From contig NZ_FMCR01000008.1 in assembly GCF_900091575.1 (NCBI RefSeq), positions 62,001 to 126,000 on the forward strand: a DNA stretch of 64,000 nucleotides. The letters are read 5' to 3'. This stretch comes from Micromonospora saelicesensis (lineage in GTDB: Bacteria; Actinomycetota; Actinomycetes; Mycobacteriales; Micromonosporaceae). Of this stretch, positions 36,951 through 45,306 are shown in pieces; position 1 is the first letter of the stretch; each line of letters opens with the position of its first letter. Both the position numbers and the translations under genes were made by a program. Below the pieces are notes generated by a model. That model worked only from the letters and a program-made list of their open reading frames with translations. It was not told the origin of the DNA and did not search any database.

Positions 36951-37454
36951 ATGAGCGACCAGCCGAGCAGCGCCGCGGAGGCACGCGCCCGGGTCACCGG
37001 CCTGGCCCGGGCCGCGCGGATCTGCATGCTCACCACGACTGCCCTGGACGGGCGGCAGGTGAGTCGACCGATGGGGCTCCAGGAGGCCGAGTTCGACGGC
37101 GAGCTGTGGTTCTTCGCCTACGCCGACTCGGCGAAGGTCCGCCAGATCCGGGTGAATCCGGAGGTCAACGTCGCCTTCTCCGATCAGAAGCACAACGCGT
37201 GGGTGTCGATCTCCGGCACCGCCACCGAGGGGTTCGACCGGGCCCGGGCCGAGCAGCTGTGGAACCCGCTGCTCAAGGCGTGGTTCCCCGACGGGCTGGA
37301 CACCTCCGGTCTCACGCTGATCAAGGTGCACGCCAGCTCGGCCGAGTACTGGGACTCGCCGAACAGCACTGTGGTGAACCTGCTCGACTACGCGAGGGCC
37401 GCGGTCACCGGCCGGCCACCGACGGCCGGCGAGAACCACGAGGTGACCTACTGA
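36951..37454 (+). CDS. Pyridoxamine 5'-phosphate oxidase-like flavin protein (general stress type)
   Basis: A 167-residue split-barrel FMN/F420-binding fold. It has the N-terminal helix, then AARICMLTTTALDGRQVSRPMGLQEAEFDGELWFFAYADSAKVRQI, and NVAFSDQKHNAWVSISGTA. This is the GSP26/PNPOx-like group rather than true vitamin B6 oxidase. A GAGGGAG stretch precedes ATG 36951. Its reaction is unknown; stress-related redox is the usual suggestion. Confidence 0.85.
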   Translation: MSDQPSSAAEARARVTGLARAARICMLTTTALDGRQVSRPMGLQEAEFDGELWFFAYADSAKVRQIRVNPEVNVAFSDQKHNAWVSISGTATEGFDRARAEQLWNPLLKAWFPDGLDTSGLTLIKVHASSAEYWDSPNSTVVNLLDYARAAVTGRPPTAGENHEVTY

Positions 37455-37616
37455 CCGGGGGTGGGTGCCCGGGGCGCGCTGTCGTCGTACTGGCGGGCCG
37501 ACTACAGTTCGCAGTGACGGCCCGCCCCGGGCCGGCAACGGCGCCGATGGTCTGACCTGACACATACCCTGGGGCATATCGGGCTTTACCTGATGCTCCA
37601 GGAGGATGAGCGGATC

Positions 37617-38645
37617 ATGCGTATCGGCGTGCTCACCGGCGGCGGCGACTGCCCCGGTCTCAACGCGGTCATCCGGGCGGTGGTCCGCAAGGGCGTCGCC
37701 ACTTACGGTCACGAGTTCGTGGGCTTCCGGGACGGCTGGAAGGGCCCGCTCGAGGGTCTGTCCCGCCCGCTGGACATCGCCGACGTTCGCGGCATCCTGC
37801 CCCGCGGCGGCACCATCCTCGGCTCGTCCCGTACCAACCCGTTCAAGATCGAGAACGGCGTCGAGCGGATCAAGGACAACCTTGCCGCCCAGGGCGTGGA
37901 CGCGCTGATCGCGATCGGCGGCGAGGACACCCTCGGCGTGGCCACCAAGCTCTACGAGCTGGGCGTGCACGTCGTCGGCGTGCCGAAGACGATCGACAAC
38001 GACCTCGGCGCCACCGACTACACCTTCGGCTTCGACACCGCGGTCAACATCGCGATGGAGGCCATCGACCGGCTGCACACCACCGCGGAGAGCCACCACC
38101 GCACCCTGGTCGTCGAGGTGATGGGCCGGCACGCCGGCTGGATCGCCCTGCACGCCGGCCTGGCCGGCGGCGCCAACGTGATCCTGCTGCCCGAGCGTCA
38201 GTTCGACGTCGACCAGGTGGCCGGCTACGTCGAGAAGCGCTTCCAGCACCAGTACGCCCCGATCGTCGTGGTCGCCGAGGGCGCCCAGCCGCTCGACGGC
38301 CAGATGGTCCTTGCCAACCAGGAGCTCGACTCGTTCGGCCACGTCCGCCTCGGCGGCATCGGCCAGTGGCTCGCCGAGCAGCTGGAGGCCAAGACCGGCA
38401 AGGAGGCCCGCACCGTGGTGCTGGGCCACATCCAGCGCGGTGGCACCCCGACCGCCTTCGACCGGGTGCTCGCCACCCGCCTGGGCCTGCAGGCCATCGA
38501 CGCCGTCAACGACGGCGACTGGGGCAAGATGGTCGCGATGCAGAGCACCGACATCGTCCGGGTGCCCCTCGCCGAGGCCACCCGCGAGCTGAAGACCGTG
38601 CCGCTGGAGCGGTACGCCGAGGCCGAGGTCTTCTTCGGCAGCTGA
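37617..38645 (+). CDS. pfkA: 6-phosphofructokinase, pyrophosphate-type active site
   Basis: A 342-residue PfkA-family enzyme. It opens MRIGVLTGGGDCPGLNAVIR and has PKTIDNDL, the MGRHAGWIA and GHIQRGGTP motifs. At the phosphoryl-donor site it has D104 (GGEDT, 101-105) and K124 (PKTID, 123-127). Asp/Lys at these two positions marks PPi-dependent enzymes (for example Amycolatopsis), whereas ATP enzymes have Gly at 104. So reversible PPi-dependent phosphorylation of fructose 6-phosphate is predicted. AGGAGG is 11 bases from ATG 37617, slightly long; ATG 37593 would add eight unconserved residues. Confidence 0.92.
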   Translation: MRIGVLTGGGDCPGLNAVIRAVVRKGVATYGHEFVGFRDGWKGPLEGLSRPLDIADVRGILPRGGTILGSSRTNPFKIENGVERIKDNLAAQGVDALIAIGGEDTLGVATKLYELGVHVVGVPKTIDNDLGATDYTFGFDTAVNIAMEAIDRLHTTAESHHRTLVVEVMGRHAGWIALHAGLAGGANVILLPERQFDVDQVAGYVEKRFQHQYAPIVVVAEGAQPLDGQMVLANQELDSFGHVRLGGIGQWLAEQLEAKTGKEARTVVLGHIQRGGTPTAFDRVLATRLGLQAIDAVNDGDWGKMVAMQSTDIVRVPLAEATRELKTVPLERYAEAEVFFGS

Positions 38646-38655
38646 TCGATCGTCG

Positions 38656-38689
38656 GCGGCGCGGCGGGCCTGCGGGTCCGCCGCGCCGC
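38656..38689 (+). terminator. Intrinsic terminator after pfkA
   Basis: A perfect 12-bp stem (38656-38667 with 38678-38689) and 10-nt loop, followed by GACCCAATTC. Confidence 0.7.
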
Positions 38690-38717
38690 GACCCAATTCG
38701 AGGGGGTACGGGCCGAC

Positions 38718-39536
38718 ATGTCAGCCGGAGTGCACACGGTCGCGGTGATCGGCGCGGGCAAGATCGGTGAGCTGATGCTCTCCGGGCTGCTGCGCTCGGG
38801 ATGGCCGGTGGACCGGCTGCTGGCCACCGCCCGCCGACCCGCTCGCGCCGAGGAGTTGACCGCCCGGTACGGCGTACGGGTGGTCGACAACCTGACCGCG
38901 GTGGACGAGGCCGCCGTGCTCGCGGTCTCGGTCAAGCCGCAGGACGCCGCCGCGCTCCTCGACGAGATCGGCCCCAAGGTGCCGGCCGACAAGCTCGTCA
39001 TCTCGCTCTGCGCCGGTCTGCCCACCAGCTTCTTCAGCCGCCGGTTGCCCGAGGGCACCCCGGTGGTGCGGGTGATGACCAACACCCCGGCGCTGGTCGA
39101 CGAGGCGATGACCGCGATCTCCGCCGGCGCGCACGCCACCGGTGCGCACCTCACGCTGGCCGAGGAGATGTTCAAGCCGCTCGGCCAGACGATCCGGGTG
39201 CCCGAGTCGCAGCAGGACGCGGTCACCGCGCTCTCCGGCTCCGGCCCGGCCTACTTCTACCTGCTGGTCGAAGCCATGATCGACGCGGGGATCCTGCTCG
39301 GGCTGCCCCGTCAGGTGGCGCACGAGTTGATCGTGCAGACCGCGATCGGGTCGGCGGTGATGCTGCGCGACTCCGGCGAGCACCCGGTCAAGCTGCGCGA
39401 GGCGGTCACCTCGCCGGCCGGCACCACCATCTCCGCGATTCGTGAGCTGGAGAAGCACGGCGTACGCGCGGCGCTGCTCGCCGCGCTGGAGGCCGCCCGG
39501 GATCGCGCCCGCGAGCTGGCGGCACAGGCCGACTGA
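38718..39536 (+). CDS. proC: Pyrroline-5-carboxylate reductase
   Basis: A 272-residue enzyme reducing pyrroline-5-carboxylate to proline with NAD(P)H. The Rossmann motif is VAVIGAGKIGELMLSGLLRSG. It keeps VSVKPQD, RVMTNTPALVDEAMTA and the family signature ALSGSGPAYFYLLVEAMIDAG followed by TSPAGTTISAIRELE. ATG 38718 lies after GAGGGGGTACGG. It sits alone between the pfkA terminator and a probable separate promoter for the next gene. Confidence 0.95.
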   Translation: MSAGVHTVAVIGAGKIGELMLSGLLRSGWPVDRLLATARRPARAEELTARYGVRVVDNLTAVDEAAVLAVSVKPQDAAALLDEIGPKVPADKLVISLCAGLPTSFFSRRLPEGTPVVRVMTNTPALVDEAMTAISAGAHATGAHLTLAEEMFKPLGQTIRVPESQQDAVTALSGSGPAYFYLLVEAMIDAGILLGLPRQVAHELIVQTAIGSAVMLRDSGEHPVKLREAVTSPAGTTISAIRELEKHGVRAALLAALEAARDRARELAAQAD

Positions 39537-39570
39537 GCGGTCGGGGCGCGTCGCGGGGCGGTGCGTGCCG

Positions 39571-39576
39571 CATACT
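39571..39576 (+). promoter_or_regulatory. -10-like CATACT before DUF2203 gene
   Basis: CATACT ends six bases before GTG 39583, with no ribosome binding site; it fits the leaderless pattern seen at other starts in the window, though less well than TAGCNT. Confidence 0.3.
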
Positions 39577-39582
39577 GGCCCG

Positions 39583-39933
39583 GTGTTCACACTTGCCCAG
39601 GCCCGGCACCTGGTGGCCACCCTGCAACCACGCGTCGACGAGTTGATCCGGGTCCGGGCCGACCTGGCCGAGTTGCGCGTCGACCTGGCCGACCACGGCG
39701 TGAGCGCGCTCGGCGGGCTGGCCGAGGTCAAGGCGCTGGAAGCCCGGCTGCACGCCGTCGTCGACGAGCTGCACCAGCACGACATCCAGGTCAAGGGCAT
39801 CGCCCCGGTGCTGCTCGACTTTCCCGGCGAGCGGGCTGGCCGCGCCGTGCTCTGGTGCTGGCTGGAGGGCGACTCCGACGTGCGCTGGTACCACCGGGCC
39901 GAGTGCGGCTTCGCCGGCCGCCGCCCCCTCTGA
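39583..39933 (+). CDS. DUF2203 family protein
   Basis: A 116-residue conserved protein of unknown function. It has an N-terminal helical hairpin (FTLAQARHLVATLQPRVDELIRVRADLAEL, then a charged helix) and the C-terminal signature IKGIAPVLLDF-like VKGIAPVLLDFPGERAG followed by VLWCWLEGDSDVRWYHRAECGFAGRRPL. The DUF2203 end motif (YWHxxxxGFAGRxPL-like) is intact. It may pair with the glycolytic or proline gene upstream only by chance. Confidence 0.85.
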   Translation: MFTLAQARHLVATLQPRVDELIRVRADLAELRVDLADHGVSALGGLAEVKALEARLHAVVDELHQHDIQVKGIAPVLLDFPGERAGRAVLWCWLEGDSDVRWYHRAECGFAGRRPL

Positions 39934-39947
39934 CCCCCCGCGCCGAC

Positions 39948-40625
39948 TCAGCCTGCCGCGGACGTCGGCAGGATCGGGTCGGGGGCCTCGGTCACCGCGA
40001 ACACCACCACGTTGTCGAGGTAGTGGCCACGCCGCCGGTCGAAGTCGCCCCCGCAGGTGACCAGGCGCAGCTCCGCCCCGGGCGTCGGGCCGTAGACCAC
40101 TGCGGTCGGAAACTGCTCCTTGCGGGTACGAAGCGACCCGGTCACCCGGAACGGCAACCGCTGCCCGCCGCGCCACACCTCCACCAGGTCGCCGGGCCGT
40201 AGCTCGCCGAGCCGGGCGAAGACCGCCGGGCCGCGTCGTGAGTCCAGGTGCCCGGCGAGTACGGCCGGACCGGTGTCGCCCGGGGCCGGGCCACCGCCGT
40301 ACCAGCCAGCGGTGTGGAAGTCGGTCGGCGGAATCAACGCGCCGGTGCGGTCCAGACCCAGCACGGTGAGCGGTGAGTCGACGTCGATGCGCGGAACGCG
40401 TACCCGCGTGGGTGGACCGTGTGGCGTGGGCGCGGCGGCCGCCGACGGGCAGTCGTCGCCGCAGCCGGGGTGCCAGCTCGCCACCGGTGGTGGCGGGCCG
40501 GTGGTGGCCAGCCCGACCCCGGTGCCGGCGGCCAGGCAGACCGCAGCGCCGGCCGCGACCAGCGCGGCCAGCGGTATCCGGCGGTCACGGTGCCGCCGGA
40601 TCGACGGGTCCGGCCCGGCGCTCAC
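39948..40625 (-). CDS. Class F sortase
   Basis: A 225-residue sortase. A membrane helix (about 18-42: PLAALVAAGAAVCLAAGTGVG) is followed by a Pro-rich linker and a beta-barrel catalytic domain (about 80-220). The catalytic residues His (VLAGHLDS) and Cys (LRLVTCGG) are present, with the expected downstream Arg in GDFDRRRGHY. It transpeptidates surface proteins onto the wall, or cuts them. The GTG start overlaps the stop of the DUF4397 gene by four bases, so that gene product is the likely substrate. Confidence 0.88.
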   Translation of the reverse strand: MSAGPDPSIRRHRDRRIPLAALVAAGAAVCLAAGTGVGLATTGPPPPVASWHPGCGDDCPSAAAAPTPHGPPTRVRVPRIDVDSPLTVLGLDRTGALIPPTDFHTAGWYGGGPAPGDTGPAVLAGHLDSRRGPAVFARLGELRPGDLVEVWRGGQRLPFRVTGSLRTRKEQFPTAVVYGPTPGAELRLVTCGGDFDRRRGHYLDNVVVFAVTEAPDPILPTSAAG

Positions 40626-41491
40626 CAGGTGGTGCGCCGCCGCCGACGCCAGAGCAGCAGGGCCACCGCGCCGGCCGCCGCGGCCAGACCGCCGGCCACC
40701 AGGGGGTACGCGTCGAGCCCGGCCCCGGCGGTGCCACCGGCGCCGGTGTCCACCCCGCCGGCCGGGACGACGGTGCCGCCCTCGGCGTCGCGGCGCAGCT
40801 CGGCGGTGAGCCCGCCCTGTTTCGCGTCGAGCACCAGCAGCGAGTAGACCGCGCCGCCGGTGAGCCGCACCTCGGCGTCGGTGCTCGGCCCGCCGGCACC
40901 GGTCAGCTTCAGCCGCCAACTGCCCGGCTCGACCTGCTGGTAGTCGGTGGTGGTGGCGAACTGCACCCCGTTGGCGATCATCGGACCGTCGGCGGCGGCC
41001 ACGTCGAGCACCGGGGTCCGCACCGACGCCTGGATGACCCGCACCTTGGCGCGGCCGTCGGTGGGGGCACTGAGATCGTCGTTGAGCACCCGCAGGCCGA
41101 GGTCGGCGTGCCGACCGACACCGGCCACCGTGAAGGCGTCGCCGCTGGTCACCGCGACCTCGGTGGTGAGCACCGGGGGGTCGCTGGCGGGGGCGCCGGC
41201 CTCGCGCATGGCCACCGCGTACCGGCCCGGGGCGAGTTCGAGGTAGTCGGAGACCACGCCGTAACCGACCCCGGGGAAGACCTGCGGCTTCGCCGCGCCC
41301 GGTGCGGCAAGGTAGACGTCCACCGCAGGGGTGTCCGGGGACAGGTGCGCGAGCCGGACGTATCCGACGGTGTCCGCGCCGGTCGCGGCGTTCGCCGGAA
41401 CCGGAATGGCGGCGGTGGCGAGGGCGGTGCCGAGCAGGAGCGCGCCGGAGCCGGCCAGCAGCCGGCGGGGCACGGTACGGAGCGTGTGCAT
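40622..41491 (-). CDS. Secreted DUF4397 surface protein with C-terminal anchor
   Basis: A 289-residue exported protein. It has a signal peptide (about 1-35), two DUF4397 immunoglobulin-like repeats (about 40-235: YVRLAHLSPDTPAVDVYL and VRVIQASVRTPVLDVAA), a Gly/Ala linker, then a hydrophobic helix (about 265-283) and an RRRRR tail. This is the layout of a sortase substrate, but no exact LPxTG is seen; LDAYP before the helix is a possible non-standard signal. GGAGG is five bases from ATG 41491. It is coupled to the sortase gene. Confidence 0.86.
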   Translation of the reverse strand: MHTLRTVPRRLLAGSGALLLGTALATAAIPVPANAATGADTVGYVRLAHLSPDTPAVDVYLAAPGAAKPQVFPGVGYGVVSDYLELAPGRYAVAMREAGAPASDPPVLTTEVAVTSGDAFTVAGVGRHADLGLRVLNDDLSAPTDGRAKVRVIQASVRTPVLDVAAADGPMIANGVQFATTTDYQQVEPGSWRLKLTGAGGPSTDAEVRLTGGAVYSLLVLDAKQGGLTAELRRDAEGGTVVPAGGVDTGAGGTAGAGLDAYPLVAGGLAAAAGAVALLLWRRRRRTTW

Positions 41492-41599
41492 ATCGCCTCC
41501 GGGGGACACGTTCGGTGAGCGGGCGGCAACCCAGAGAACAGGGTCCCGTGAACAGGACTGCGACGCAAGTTGCCACAGCGATGTTTCTGCCGGCTGTCG

Positions 41600-42271
41600 C
41601 TATCGATCGCGCAGGGCGAGGAGGCCGAACAGGTCCGGGACTCCGCCCGGGCCCGCCTCGACGACCCGGACCAGCCGCAAACCGACGCCCACGGTTGCGT
41701 TGATCAGATCGGCGAGGGGGAGATGCCAGGCACCCACCCGTACCCGCACGCCGCTGGCGTTCCAACTGTCGAAGCTGCGCGACCGGTCGGCGTACCGCGC
41801 GTCGACGACGACACGCGGATACTGACTCCAGTCGGCGAACGCGCCCACGAAACACGGGTGCACACCCAGGTGCACGAAACGTCCGCCGGGGCGCAGCACC
41901 CGGGCGACCTCGCGCAGCACCGCCGGGTAATCGGGCAGGTCGGTGCTGGCCAGCACGCACATCGCGGCCGGCAGCGACGCGTCGGCGACCGGCAGGACGC
42001 CCGCGTCACCCCGGAGCACCGGCAACCGCCCTCGCGCGTGCCGCAACTGCCCGCCGGACAGGTCCACGCCCACCGGCGTCCAACCCAGACCCGCCGGCAC
42101 CGAGGCGTGCGCGCCGGTACCGCAGCAGATGTCGAGGCAGGGCCCCTCGCCCGCGCCGAGCAGGTCCGCCACCGTCGCGTGCACCCGCCGCAGATAGTCG
42201 CCACCGCCGGAGATGAAGCCCTCGTACCAGTCCGCGTGGGCGTCGTACGCCGGTGTGCCCGTCGTCCCCAT
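41600..42271 (-). CDS. Class I SAM-dependent methyltransferase
   Basis: A 223-residue methyltransferase with motif I LDICCGTGAH, the acidic strand VGVDLSGGQLRHARG, and motif post-I ADASLPAAMCVLASTDL. The UbiE/type 11 family is likely. Substrate is unknown. It has no ribosome binding site, but TAGCCT six bases upstream of ATG 42271, suggesting a leaderless transcript. It converges on the sortase operon. Confidence 0.86.
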   Translation of the reverse strand: MGTTGTPAYDAHADWYEGFISGGGDYLRRVHATVADLLGAGEGPCLDICCGTGAHASVPAGLGWTPVGVDLSGGQLRHARGRLPVLRGDAGVLPVADASLPAAMCVLASTDLPDYPAVLREVARVLRPGGRFVHLGVHPCFVGAFADWSQYPRVVVDARYADRSRSFDSWNASGVRVRVGAWHLPLADLINATVGVGLRLVRVVEAGPGGVPDLFGLLALRDR

Positions 42272-42277
42272 TCGCTG

Positions 42278-42283
42278 AGGCTA
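42278..42283 (-). promoter_or_regulatory. -10 box TAGCCT, leaderless methyltransferase start
   Basis: TAGCCT (minus strand) ends six bases before ATG 42271. Confidence 0.45.
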
Positions 42284-42380
42284 CGAATCGACACCTGACC
42301 CGCGGCATCCGTTCTTCCGAGGGCAGACGTGGAGCTGGCCCGGGCGTTTGCGCTCGCTCACGAGTGGCAACTGGGCAGCA

Positions 42381-42929
42381 ATGGTGGCGGAGGTCGATGC
42401 AGGGGAGATCCGGTTCCGGCGGTCCCGCAGCCGGGTGCTGGCCCGGGTGGCCGGCGCGGCACTTGTGGTCCTGCCGGCCTTCGCGTTGCTCAGCGTCGCG
42501 TTCGGCAATGCCTGGTACAACCCGCTTCCGCACGGGCCGATACTCGTGCTGGCGGCGGTCCGATTCCCCGTGCAACTGCGAGGCCAGGGCGGGCTGCCGC
42601 TTCGGTTGACCCGCGACTTCCTCGAACTGACCCTGCCTGGTGACGGGACGGTTCAGGTCGACTGGCCCGACCTCAACCGCGCCGAGGTGCGGGGCCGGAT
42701 CAGCCCGACCCTGGTCGTCGACATCGCCGATCCGGACCGGACCCGGCCGGTTCTAAACCGCTGGGACTGGGGCCGGGTCGGCCTCTGGAACAGGGCCCGA
42801 AGGCGGAGCCCGCACGAGATCCACGTGTCGCTGATCGCCACCACGCCGGACGTCCACCGACTGCGCGCCGAACTGGCACGCCGGGTGGCCCGCGTCGCCG
42901 ACGAGCCGTCGCCCGCCCCCACGACCTGA
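42381..42929 (+). CDS. Two-helix membrane protein with PH-like domain
   Basis: A 182-residue protein. Two membrane helices (about 12-62, ARVAGAALVVLPAFALLSVAF and a second hydrophobic stretch) are followed by a basic/charged domain (about 65-175) that starts LPLRLTRDFLELTLPGDG and looks like bacterial PH-type folds. It is the intact paralog of the truncated gene at 10500-10994. ATG 42381 lacks a good ribosome binding site. Function is unknown. Confidence 0.68.
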   Translation: MVAEVDAGEIRFRRSRSRVLARVAGAALVVLPAFALLSVAFGNAWYNPLPHGPILVLAAVRFPVQLRGQGGLPLRLTRDFLELTLPGDGTVQVDWPDLNRAEVRGRISPTLVVDIADPDRTRPVLNRWDWGRVGLWNRARRRSPHEIHVSLIATTPDVHRLRAELARRVARVADEPSPAPTT

Positions 42930-42986
42930 CCCGGCCGAAGCCCCGCGTCTGCCGTTACGGGGTCCGCACGGACCAGGACGGTCGCC

Positions 42987-42992
42987 TATTCT
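42987..42992 (+). promoter_or_regulatory. -10 box TATTCT before GT87 gene
   Basis: TATTCT ends six bases before ATG 42999, with no ribosome binding site between them. Confidence 0.4.
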
Positions 42993-42998
42993 CGGGCG

Positions 42999-44600
42999 AT
43001 GCGGGATCGCCGGGTGGCGCTGGCGTGGGCGGCCTTCGTCGTCGTCGCGCTGGTGTCCTGTGTGCTCGTTCTGCGCCGTCCGGATCGCCTCTCCGACCTG
43101 CACATCTACTACGGTGCGCTGTCCGACCTGCGCGCCGGCAAGCCGCTGTACGGGTATGTGGCGGAGAACGACGGCCCGTTCACCTATCCGCCGTTCGCCG
43201 CTCTCGTGCTGTGGCCGATCACCGCCGTCAGCGAGGGCGTACTCCAGGGGATCTGGCTGGTGGCGACGTGCGCGGCGGTCGTCGCCATCGCCGGGTCGGT
43301 GGGTGTCGCGCTGACCACCCGACAGTCCCGGCGCCCGCTCGTCGTGGCGCTGGCGGCCACCGTGCTGATGCTCTCCGCGCCGGTGCAGAGCAACCTACGC
43401 TTCGGGCAGGTCAGCATCTTCATCGTGTTGATGGCCCTGCTCGACGGGCTGGGCGTCGTCCCACCGCGGCTGCGCGGGACGCTGGTCGGGGTGGCCGCGG
43501 CGATCAAGCTCACCCCGCTGCTGTTCGTGGTCTACTTCCTCGCCGTCGGGCGCTACCGTGACGCCGGCCGGTCGGCGGTCGCGTTCGTGGCCTGCGCGGG
43601 GCTCGCCGCGATCGTGCTGCCCCGGGAGAGTTGGTCCTACTGGACCGAGACCGTGCGACAGACTTCGCGCATCGGCAATCTGTCCTCGTTGGGCAACCAG
43701 TCCCTGCACGGAATGTTGCTGCGCGTCGGCGTCGACGAGACGGCGCTGCCAGTGCTCTGGGCCGCCCTGGTGGCACTGATCTGCGTGGCGGCGCTGCTCC
43801 GGGCCCGGCAGCTGACGCGGCAGGCCCGTCCCGGGCACGCCGCCGTGCTCGTCGGTTGCGCCACAGTGGCCGCGTCCCCGGTTTCCTGGACCCACCACCA
43901 GGTGTGGCCGGTGCTCGCCGCGATGCTGCTGATCGGCGCGTCCGGTGTCACCCAGCGGGCCGCCGGCGCGGCACTGCTCGCCGCCATGGTCGTCTCGTTG
44001 GGCGCGGTGCTCAGCCCGGTCTCGTCGCGGCCGGGGGTGCAGTTCCTCTTCGAGAACGCCCGTGCCGTCGGGGTGTGCCTCCTGTGCCTCGTCGGCTTCG
44101 GCGGTGTCGCCGTCGCCGCCCAGCGCACGAGCAGACGACCGGCCGCCGGCCGTGCCTGGCTGCGGGTGGGCGTCACGGCCACGGTGGCCGTCGCGTTCTT
44201 CGCCGTGCAGCCGCTGCCGGCCGGCGCCGACCCCACCTTCAAGGCGTACACCCTCGACGACGTGGTCAACCCGCGATACTTCTTCGTCTGTCGTGGTCCG
44301 GCCGAGTGCGCCGAATACGCCACCGATGCGCCGGTCACCTTCGGCACCCGCGCCGAGAAGACCAAGGTCCGGGTCAACGGCGTGGTCTCCCCGCAGGTGA
44401 CCCGCCTGGAGTACTACTCCGCACCGGGCGGAGCACCCCGGGCCATTCCGCTGCTCGCCGCGTACCCGGGTTCGCGTACCTTCTCGTTCCGGTCGGCGAC
44501 GATGGCCCACGGTCGGCTCGTCGCGTACGCCGCGGACGGGCGGCCGTTCGCCAGCTACGACGACGAACTCGCCGCCGCCCTCCGTACGACCACCCGGTAG
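42999..44600 (+). CDS. GT87 membrane mannosyltransferase-like protein (DUF2029) with C-terminal extracytoplasmic domain
   Basis: A 533-residue polytopic membrane glycosyltransferase. The first extracytoplasmic loop has the catalytic-type Asp in LSDLHIYYGAL and the motif GPFTYPPFAALVL shared with polyprenyl-phosphate-mannose-dependent GT87 enzymes (PimE/Rv2181 group). About ten helices follow to residue about 410. Beyond a last helix ending LPAGADP, a 115-residue soluble region (about 420-533) has two cysteines (FVCRGPAECAEY), probably disulfide bonded outside the cell. That tail is not part of the standard family. By position it matches Rv2181. Confidence 0.82.
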   Translation: MRDRRVALAWAAFVVVALVSCVLVLRRPDRLSDLHIYYGALSDLRAGKPLYGYVAENDGPFTYPPFAALVLWPITAVSEGVLQGIWLVATCAAVVAIAGSVGVALTTRQSRRPLVVALAATVLMLSAPVQSNLRFGQVSIFIVLMALLDGLGVVPPRLRGTLVGVAAAIKLTPLLFVVYFLAVGRYRDAGRSAVAFVACAGLAAIVLPRESWSYWTETVRQTSRIGNLSSLGNQSLHGMLLRVGVDETALPVLWAALVALICVAALLRARQLTRQARPGHAAVLVGCATVAASPVSWTHHQVWPVLAAMLLIGASGVTQRAAGAALLAAMVVSLGAVLSPVSSRPGVQFLFENARAVGVCLLCLVGFGGVAVAAQRTSRRPAAGRAWLRVGVTATVAVAFFAVQPLPAGADPTFKAYTLDDVVNPRYFFVCRGPAECAEYATDAPVTFGTRAEKTKVRVNGVVSPQVTRLEYYSAPGGAPRAIPLLAAYPGSRTFSFRSATMAHGRLVAYAADGRPFASYDDELAAALRTTTR

Positions 44601-44631
44601 GCGATCGCGGCAGGGCGGCGGCTGGCGTTGC

Positions 44632-45306
44632 TCAGCGGGTGGCGGCGGCCAGGGCGGCGCGCAGCTTCGCGGTGTCGCCCGGGGCCGGGTGCTCCCAGTC
44701 GGTCGGGCTGGCGGAGTAGAGCGTGCCGTACGCCGGGGTGTCCGGCTGGTAGCGCCACCCCTCGGCCAGCGGGCCGACGTCCACCGTGTCGTAGCCGATC
44801 CGGTCCAGGAAGGCGGTCACCTCAGCCTTCGCGGCGGCGTCGTCACCGGCGATCGCGAGGGCGCTGCGGTCGGCCGCGCCGGTCGGCCGGGGGAGCGCGG
44901 CCAGACCCTTGAAGTAGATGTTGTTGAAGACCTTGACCACCCGCGAGTCCGGCAGGTGTCGCTGGAGCAACTCGCTGCTGGTGGTCTCGCCGGAGTCCAG
45001 CTCCGGGAAGGTGCCATCGCGCTGCGGGTAGTAGTTGTTGGTGTCGATGACGACCTTGCCGGCCAGCGGTTCCACGGGCACCGCGCGGTACGCCTTCAGC
45101 GGCACACTGACCACCACCAGGTCGCCGACCTGCGCCGCGTCCTGCGTGGTGCCGGCGCTGGCGTGCTCGCCCAGGGTCTCCACCAGGTCGGTGAGGGTCT
45201 CCGGGCCCCGCGAGTTGCTCAGCACCACGTCGTAGCCGGCGTCGACGGCCAGCCGGGCCACGGTGCCGCCGATGTTGCCACTGCCGATCAGTCCCACAGT
45301 TGTCAT
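44632..45306 (-). CDS. NADPH-dependent F420 reductase-like dinucleotide-binding protein
   Basis: A 224-residue Rossmann protein (F420_oxidored domain). It has VGLIGSGNIGGTVARLAVDAG and VVLSNSRGPETL for NADP(H), VVVSVPLKAYRAVPVEPLAGK and DTNNYYPQRDG, followed by VVKVFNNIYFKGL. This is the NADP-oxidoreductase group related to F420H2:NADP reductase and to STEAP-type enzymes. F420 use is plausible in actinobacteria but unproven. GGAACGAG lies close upstream of ATG 45306. Confidence 0.85.
   Translation of the reverse strand: MTTVGLIGSGNIGGTVARLAVDAGYDVVLSNSRGPETLTDLVETLGEHASAGTTQDAAQVGDLVVVSVPLKAYRAVPVEPLAGKVVIDTNNYYPQRDGTFPELDSGETTSSELLQRHLPDSRVVKVFNNIYFKGLAALPRPTGAADRSALAIAGDDAAAKAEVTAFLDRIGYDTVDVGPLAEGWRYQPDTPAYGTLYSASPTDWEHPAPGDTAKLRAALAAATR

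Noticed and set aside
36291-38696. 801-codon minus-strand frame across exoribonuclease and pfkA
   Set aside because: Antisense to several genes with clear motifs; no domain in it.
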